Part shown: positions 59,582 to 64,000 of the stretch, one piece after another
Numbering within the stretch: the stretch's first letter is position 1
Layout: the number at the start of each line of letters is the position of its first letter
From: Janthinobacterium fluminis
Lineage (GTDB): Bacteria > Pseudomonadota > Gammaproteobacteria > Burkholderiales > Burkholderiaceae_D
DNA: 64,000 nt
Direction: 5' to 3'
Assembly: GCF_028595325.1 (NCBI RefSeq)
Contig: NZ_JAQQXR010000003.1
Span: 434,001 to 498,000, forward strand
The notes under the pieces: generated by a model
Seen by the model: the letters and a program-made list of their open reading frames with translations, nothing else
Database searches by the model: none
Told to the model about the DNA's origin: nothing
Made by a program: the position numbers and the translations under genes

Positions 59582-62500
59582 ATGCAGGCCTCATCCTATT
59601 TGTTTACGCCATCGTTTGCCCAACAGCGTTTGTGGCTGCTGGACCAATTGGAGCCCGCCACGGCCCAGTACAACATCGTCACGGCGCTGCGCCTGACGGG
59701 CCGTCTCGACGGCGCCGCGCTGGCCGCCGCGCTGAACGCCGTGGTGCAGCGGCACGAATCGCTGCGCACGGTGTTCCAGTACGAAGACCAGGTGTTGCAG
59801 CAGCGCTGCCTGGAAACGCTGACCCTGCCGGTCGAGCTGAGCGAGGCCGACGCCGCCGACGCGCACAGCGTCAGCCGCTTCCTGCTCGACGCCTACCACC
59901 AGGGCTTCGACCTGGCGCGGCCGCCGCTGCTGCGCTGCCGCCTGCTGCGCCTGGCCGACGAGCAGCACGTGCTGGCGCTAACCATGCACCACATCGTCTC
60001 GGACGGCTGGTCGGCCGAGATACTCGGGCGCGAGCTGGCGCACTGCTACCGGGCCTTCCGCGAGGGCGCCGAGCCGGCGCTGCCGGAACTGGAGATCCAG
60101 TACGCCGACTTCGCCGAATGGCAGCGCGGCGCCGCCGCCGCCGTCGAGCCGCAGCTGGACTACTGGAAGACGCAGCTGCGCGGCGTCACGCCGATCGCCC
60201 TGCCGCACGACCGGCCGCGCCCGGCGCGCCAATCCTTCAAGGGCGCCACCCATTACTTCGACCTGCCGCCGGCGCTGACGGCGCGCATGGCGGACAGCGC
60301 GCGCGCCCAGGGCCACACCCTGTTCATCGAATTGCTGACGGCGTTCTACGTGCTGCTGCACCGCTACACGGGGCAGAGCGACCTGGTGGTCGGCTCGCCG
60401 GTGTCCGGGCGCAGCCGCCTGGAGCTGGAAAACCTGATCGGCTTCTTCGTCAACACGCTGGCCTTCCGCGTCGACGTCCAGCCCGAGGCCAGCTTCGCCG
60501 AGCTGCTGCAGCAGGTGCGCCGCGTGGTGCTGGACGGCCAGTCGCACCAGGACGTCACTTTCGACCGCGTGGTGCAGGCGCTGCGCCCCGAGCGCGACCT
60601 GAGCCACGCGCCGATTTTCCAGGTGATGTTCGCCTACCAGGAGTCGTCCGGCCAGCACTGGCAGTTCGACGGCCTGGCCGTCGAGCGTCTCGACATCCCC
60701 GTCGACACCGCCAAGTTCGACCTGACGCTGTCGCTCGACAACGTCGACGGCCAGGTGCGCTGCGCGCTCGAATACAGCAGCGACCTGTTCGACGCCGCCA
60801 CCATGGTTCGCCTGGGCGAGCACTACACGACGCTGCTGGCGCAGATCGGCGAGCGCGGCGCCGAGCCGATCGCCGACTACACGCTGCTGTCGGCGGCCGA
60901 GCGGGCGACGCTGCTGTCGTGCTGGCAGCAGCCGGTGGCCGAGTATCCGGTCGAGCTCTGCCTGCACCAGGCTTTCGAGCGCCAGGCGCGCCTGAGGCCG
61001 GACGCCGAGGCGCTCAGCGCGGGCCGGCAGCGCCTCAGCTACCAGGCGCTGAACGCGCGCGCCAACCAGCTGGCGCACTACATCCGCTGCTCGCTCGGCG
61101 CGGCCGGCGCGCCCGCCGACGCCGCGGCGCTGATCGGCATCTGCCTGCCGCGCCAGGAAGACCTGGTGGTGGCGATGCTGGCCGTGCTGAAGGCCGGCTA
61201 CGGCTATCTGCCGATCGACCCGGCGCTGTCGGCCGAGCGCGTCGGCTTCTACGTGGCCGACTCGCAAGTGTCGCTGGTCATCAGCAACGCCGAGCACAGC
61301 GCGCTGTTCGACGGCACCGGCATCGACACGGTCGGCATCGACAGCGAGCTGCTGTTCATCCTCTCGATGTCCGACGAGAACCTCGATCTGCCCTGCCAGC
61401 CCTCGCAGCTGGCGTATGTGATCTACACCTCGGGCTCGACCGGCACGCCGAAGGGCGTGATGGTGACGCACCATAACGTGATGCGCCTGTTCAAGGCCAC
61501 CGACGCCTGGTTCGGCTTCCACGGCGACGACGTCTGGACGCTGTTCCATTCCACCGCCTTCGACTTCTCCGTGTGGGAGATCTGGGGCGCGCTGCTGTAC
61601 GGCGGCCGCCTGGTCGTGGTGCCGTATCTGGTGTCGCGCTCGCCGGAAGCCTTCCACCAGCTGGTGCTGGACGAGGGCGTGACGGTGCTGAACCAGACGC
61701 CGTCCGCGTTCAAGCTGTTCAGCGCGGCCGACGCCGCCGCGGCGGCGCCGGCCGGCGCGCTGAAACTGCGCTACGTGGTGTTCGGCGGCGAGGCGCTGGA
61801 GCCGTCCAGCCTGCGCTCCTGGTTCGCCCGCCACGGCGACGCCGCGCCGCGCCTGATCAATATGTACGGCATCACGGAAACCACGGTGCACGTGAGCTAC
61901 CGCCCGATCACGGCGGCCGACGCGCTGCGCAGCGGCGCCAGCCCGATCGGCGTCGCCATCCCCGACCTGCGCCTGTTCATCCTTGACGCGCGCCTGCGTC
62001 CGGTGCCGATCGGCGTCACCGGCGAAATCCACGTCGCCGGCGCCGGCGTCGCCACCGGCTACCTGCGCCGCGAGGCCCTGACGGCCGAGCGCTTCATCGC
62101 CTGGCCGGCCGCGCTGGCCGGCGCCGCCGGCCACAGCGACGGCGCGCGCCTGTACAAGACCGGCGACCTGGCGCGCTTCCTGGCCGACGGCAGCGTCGAG
62201 TACCAGGGCCGCGCCGACGACCAGGTGAAGATCCGCGGTTTCCGCATCGAGCTCGGCGAGATCGAGGCGGCGCTGCGCCACTGCGCCCAGGTGCGCGAGG
62301 CCACCGTGACCACCCTGCGCGACGGCGTCGACGGCGACGCCCGCCTGGTCGCGTATGTCGTCGCCGACGACGCCGCCGTCAAGGTCGAGCAGTTGCGCGC
62401 GGCGCTGAAGACCACCCTGCCGGACTATATGGTGCCGGCCAGCTTCGTCTTCCTCGACGCGCTGCCGCTGACGCACAACGGCAAGATCGACCGCAAGGCG

Positions 62501-64000
62501 CTGCCGGCGCCGGCCGCCGCCCGGCCGCAACTGGCCAGCGACTACGCGGCGCCGTCGAACCAGGCGGAGCGCCAGTTGGTGGAGATCTGGTGCGCCGTGC
62601 TGGGGCTGGAGCAGATCGGCGTGCACGACAACTTCTTCGCGCTGGGCGGCGACTCGCTGCGCGGCGTGCAGGCGATCGGCCAGGCCCGCGCGCTCGGCCT
62701 GCAACTGGCGCTGGTCGACCTGTTCGCGCACCAGAACATCGCCGCGCTGGCCGCCGCGGCCGCGCGCCAGGCCCCGGCCGCGGCCCGTCCGGCCGACGCG
62801 CGCCAGCCCTTCAGCCTGATCGAGGCGGAAGACCGGGCGCGCCTGCCGGCCGGCGCCGTCGACGCCTATCCGCTCAGCCGGATGCAGGGCGCGATGTTCT
62901 ATCACATGCAGCTGGCGCCGGAATCGAACGTCTACCATTGCACCGGCACCTCGCACATCGGCCTGAAAAGCCCGTTCGACGAGGCCGCCTTCCGCCAGGC
63001 CGTGCAGGACACGGTGGCGCGCCACGACGTGCTGCGCATCTCCTTCGAGCTGGCCGGCTACAGCCAGCCGCTGCAGGTGGTGCACGGCCACGCCGTGCTG
63101 CCGCTGGTGGTCGAGGACTTGCGCGGGCTCGACGACGCCGCCCAGGAGCGGCGCATCAAGGCCCTGCTGGAGACGGAGCGCAACACGCCGTTCGACTTGT
63201 CGAAGCCCAGCCTGCTGCGCTTTTTCATCCAGCTGCGCGGCGACCGCTCGCTGCAGTTCACGATGACGGAATGCCACCCGGTGTTCGACGGCTGGAGCTA
63301 CCACACGATGATCGTCGAGGTGTTCAACCGCTACGCCGGCCTGAACGGCGACGGCCATTTCACCGAGCCGGCGCCGCTGGCGGTGAACTACCGCGACTTC
63401 GTCGAAATGGAACTGGCCGCCGTGGCCGACCCGGCGCACCAGAACTACTGGTCGGACAAGCTGGCCGACTGCACCATCCTGCGCCTGCCGCGCCTGCAGG
63501 GCGCGCGGGCGAAGGGCGCCGCGCCGAGCCTGAAGGCGCTGCGCCTGGACTTGCCGGAGGCCGTCTACGCCGGCCTGCAGCGGCTGATGCACGACGCCTC
63601 GGTGCCGATGAAGAGCGTGCTGCTGGCCGGCCACGTCAAGGTGATGAGCCTGGTCACCGGCGAGGCCGACATCCTGACCGGCATTCCGACCAACGGCCGT
63701 CCCGAGGAGGTCGGCGGCGACCAGTTGTACGGCCTGTTCCTGAACACGCTGCCGTTCCGCTTCAAGCTGGCGCGCGACGCGTCCTGGCGCGACACGGTGC
63801 GCGCCGTGTTCGCCAACGAGTGCGAGGGCATGCCGTTCCGCCGCTTCCCGCTGGCCGAGATCCAGCGCCGCTTCGGCCGCCAGGCCCTGCTCGACGACGT
63901 GCTGTTCAACTATATGGACTTCCACGTGTATGAGCGGCTCGACGCCGATCTCGGCTTCGAGGTCGTCGACACGCTCGACAGCGGCGAGGTCAACGAGGGC
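59582..64000 (+). CDS. Second NRPS, C-A-T-C..., 3' end beyond window
   Basis: At least 1473 aa, open to the right edge. C1 has HHIVSDG (H136/H137, D141). The A domain (about 450-950) has its YTSGSTGTPKG core from residue 615 and a hand-read code DFWNVGMVHK, nearly identical to the classic Thr code. The T domain carries S1025 (LGGDS). The second C domain (from about 1085) has an altered core, CHPVFDG (C1231, H1232, D1236), keeping the catalytic second His. ATG 59582 lies at the domain start, behind AGAAGAAAG; an in-frame ATG at 59546 is also possible. It should accept the tetrapeptide from the upstream NRPS. Confidence 0.92.
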   Translation, partial: MQASSYLFTPSFAQQRLWLLDQLEPATAQYNIVTALRLTGRLDGAALAAALNAVVQRHESLRTVFQYEDQVLQQRCLETLTLPVELSEADAADAHSVSRFLLDAYHQGFDLARPPLLRCRLLRLADEQHVLALTMHHIVSDGWSAEILGRELAHCYRAFREGAEPALPELEIQYADFAEWQRGAAAAVEPQLDYWKTQLRGVTPIALPHDRPRPARQSFKGATHYFDLPPALTARMADSARAQGHTLFIELLTAFYVLLHRYTGQSDLVVGSPVSGRSRLELENLIGFFVNTLAFRVDVQPEASFAELLQQVRRVVLDGQSHQDVTFDRVVQALRPERDLSHAPIFQVMFAYQESSGQHWQFDGLAVERLDIPVDTAKFDLTLSLDNVDGQVRCALEYSSDLFDAATMVRLGEHYTTLLAQIGERGAEPIADYTLLSAAERATLLSCWQQPVAEYPVELCLHQAFERQARLRPDAEALSAGRQRLSYQALNARANQLAHYIRCSLGAAGAPADAAALIGICLPRQEDLVVAMLAVLKAGYGYLPIDPALSAERVGFYVADSQVSLVISNAEHSALFDGTGIDTVGIDSELLFILSMSDENLDLPCQPSQLAYVIYTSGSTGTPKGVMVTHHNVMRLFKATDAWFGFHGDDVWTLFHSTAFDFSVWEIWGALLYGGRLVVVPYLVSRSPEAFHQLVLDEGVTVLNQTPSAFKLFSAADAAAAAPAGALKLRYVVFGGEALEPSSLRSWFARHGDAAPRLINMYGITETTVHVSYRPITAADALRSGASPIGVAIPDLRLFILDARLRPVPIGVTGEIHVAGAGVATGYLRREALTAERFIAWPAALAGAAGHSDGARLYKTGDLARFLADGSVEYQGRADDQVKIRGFRIELGEIEAALRHCAQVREATVTTLRDGVDGDARLVAYVVADDAAVKVEQLRAALKTTLPDYMVPASFVFLDALPLTHNGKIDRKALPAPAAARPQLASDYAAPSNQAERQLVEIWCAVLGLEQIGVHDNFFALGGDSLRGVQAIGQARALGLQLALVDLFAHQNIAALAAAAARQAPAAARPADARQPFSLIEAEDRARLPAGAVDAYPLSRMQGAMFYHMQLAPESNVYHCTGTSHIGLKSPFDEAAFRQAVQDTVARHDVLRISFELAGYSQPLQVVHGHAVLPLVVEDLRGLDDAAQERRIKALLETERNTPFDLSKPSLLRFFIQLRGDRSLQFTMTECHPVFDGWSYHTMIVEVFNRYAGLNGDGHFTEPAPLAVNYRDFVEMELAAVADPAHQNYWSDKLADCTILRLPRLQGARAKGAAPSLKALRLDLPEAVYAGLQRLMHDASVPMKSVLLAGHVKVMSLVTGEADILTGIPTNGRPEEVGGDQLYGLFLNTLPFRFKLARDASWRDTVRAVFANECEGMPFRRFPLAEIQRRFGRQALLDDVLFNYMDFHVYERLDADLGFEVVDTLDSGEVNEG

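Noticed and set aside
59548..61476. 642-codon plus-strand ORF over the start of the second NRPS
   Set aside because: Out-of-frame, Arg/Gly-rich; the true frame starting at 59582 shows C, A and T domain motifs and stays open to 64,000.

Overview
The window is high-GC DNA (roughly two thirds G+C by eye) from a Gram-negative bacterium. It carries outer-membrane channel genes, an AhpC/AhpF pair, YgiQ, RsgA, DinB with a textbook LexA box, and small proteins of the VF530, DUF4404 and DUF3597 families. This set and the style of the genes point to a betaproteobacterium of the Oxalobacteraceae type (Massilia/Duganella/Janthinobacterium-like). That placement is an inference from gene content, not a database match.

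Positions 1-22,700 are mostly ordinary chromosome. They hold two unknown genes at the left edge, a mazEF toxin-antitoxin locus whose toxin gene is broken, a TMEM175-like channel, an M3 peptidase, several small conserved proteins, ygiQ and ahpCF behind an OxyR-like site. A two-gene ABC transporter, tRNA-Asp and tRNA-Val, an oligopeptidase B-like enzyme, an MFS permease, rsgA behind a probable leader peptide, SOS-controlled dinB and a two-component system follow. Two copies of a long palindromic repeat lie after ahpF and after rsgA.

Positions 22,723 to the right edge look like one biosynthetic locus. Leftwards runs a tightly coupled five-gene operon: FtsX-type permease, ATPase, HlyD-type adaptor, TolC-type channel and a phosphopantetheinyl transferase. 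The three downstream junctions overlap by ATGA. Across a 974-bp regulatory region, a long operon runs rightwards: a PfaA-like synthase (KS-AT-ACP-KR-DH), a PfaC-like protein (KS-CLF-DH-DH), a single polypeptide joining a PfaD-type enoyl reductase to a class III aminotransferase, an SDR ketoreductase, a thioester reductase, an unknown 228-aa protein, a nitrilase-family hydrolase, and two NRPSs. The first NRPS is A-T-C-A-T-C-A-T-E-C-A-T (4212 aa). The second begins C-A-T-C and runs off the window.

A PUFA-synthase-like machine combined with an aminotransferase, an SDR, a thioester reductase and NRPSs is the hallmark of zeamine (Serratia/Dickeya) and fabclavine (Xenorhabdus) biosynthesis. There a long polyamine chain is built by the Pfa-like enzymes and joined to a peptide. 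Binding-pocket residues read by hand suggest Asn for modules 3 and 4 (module 3 epimerised to D-Asn) and Thr for the first module of the second NRPS, so the predicted peptide core is X-X-D-Asn-Asn-Thr. The working model is a cationic amphiphilic polyamine-peptide, primed by the local PPTase and exported by the local tripartite ABC system. The polyketide-extension and condensation/release genes expected for this family should lie to the right of the window.
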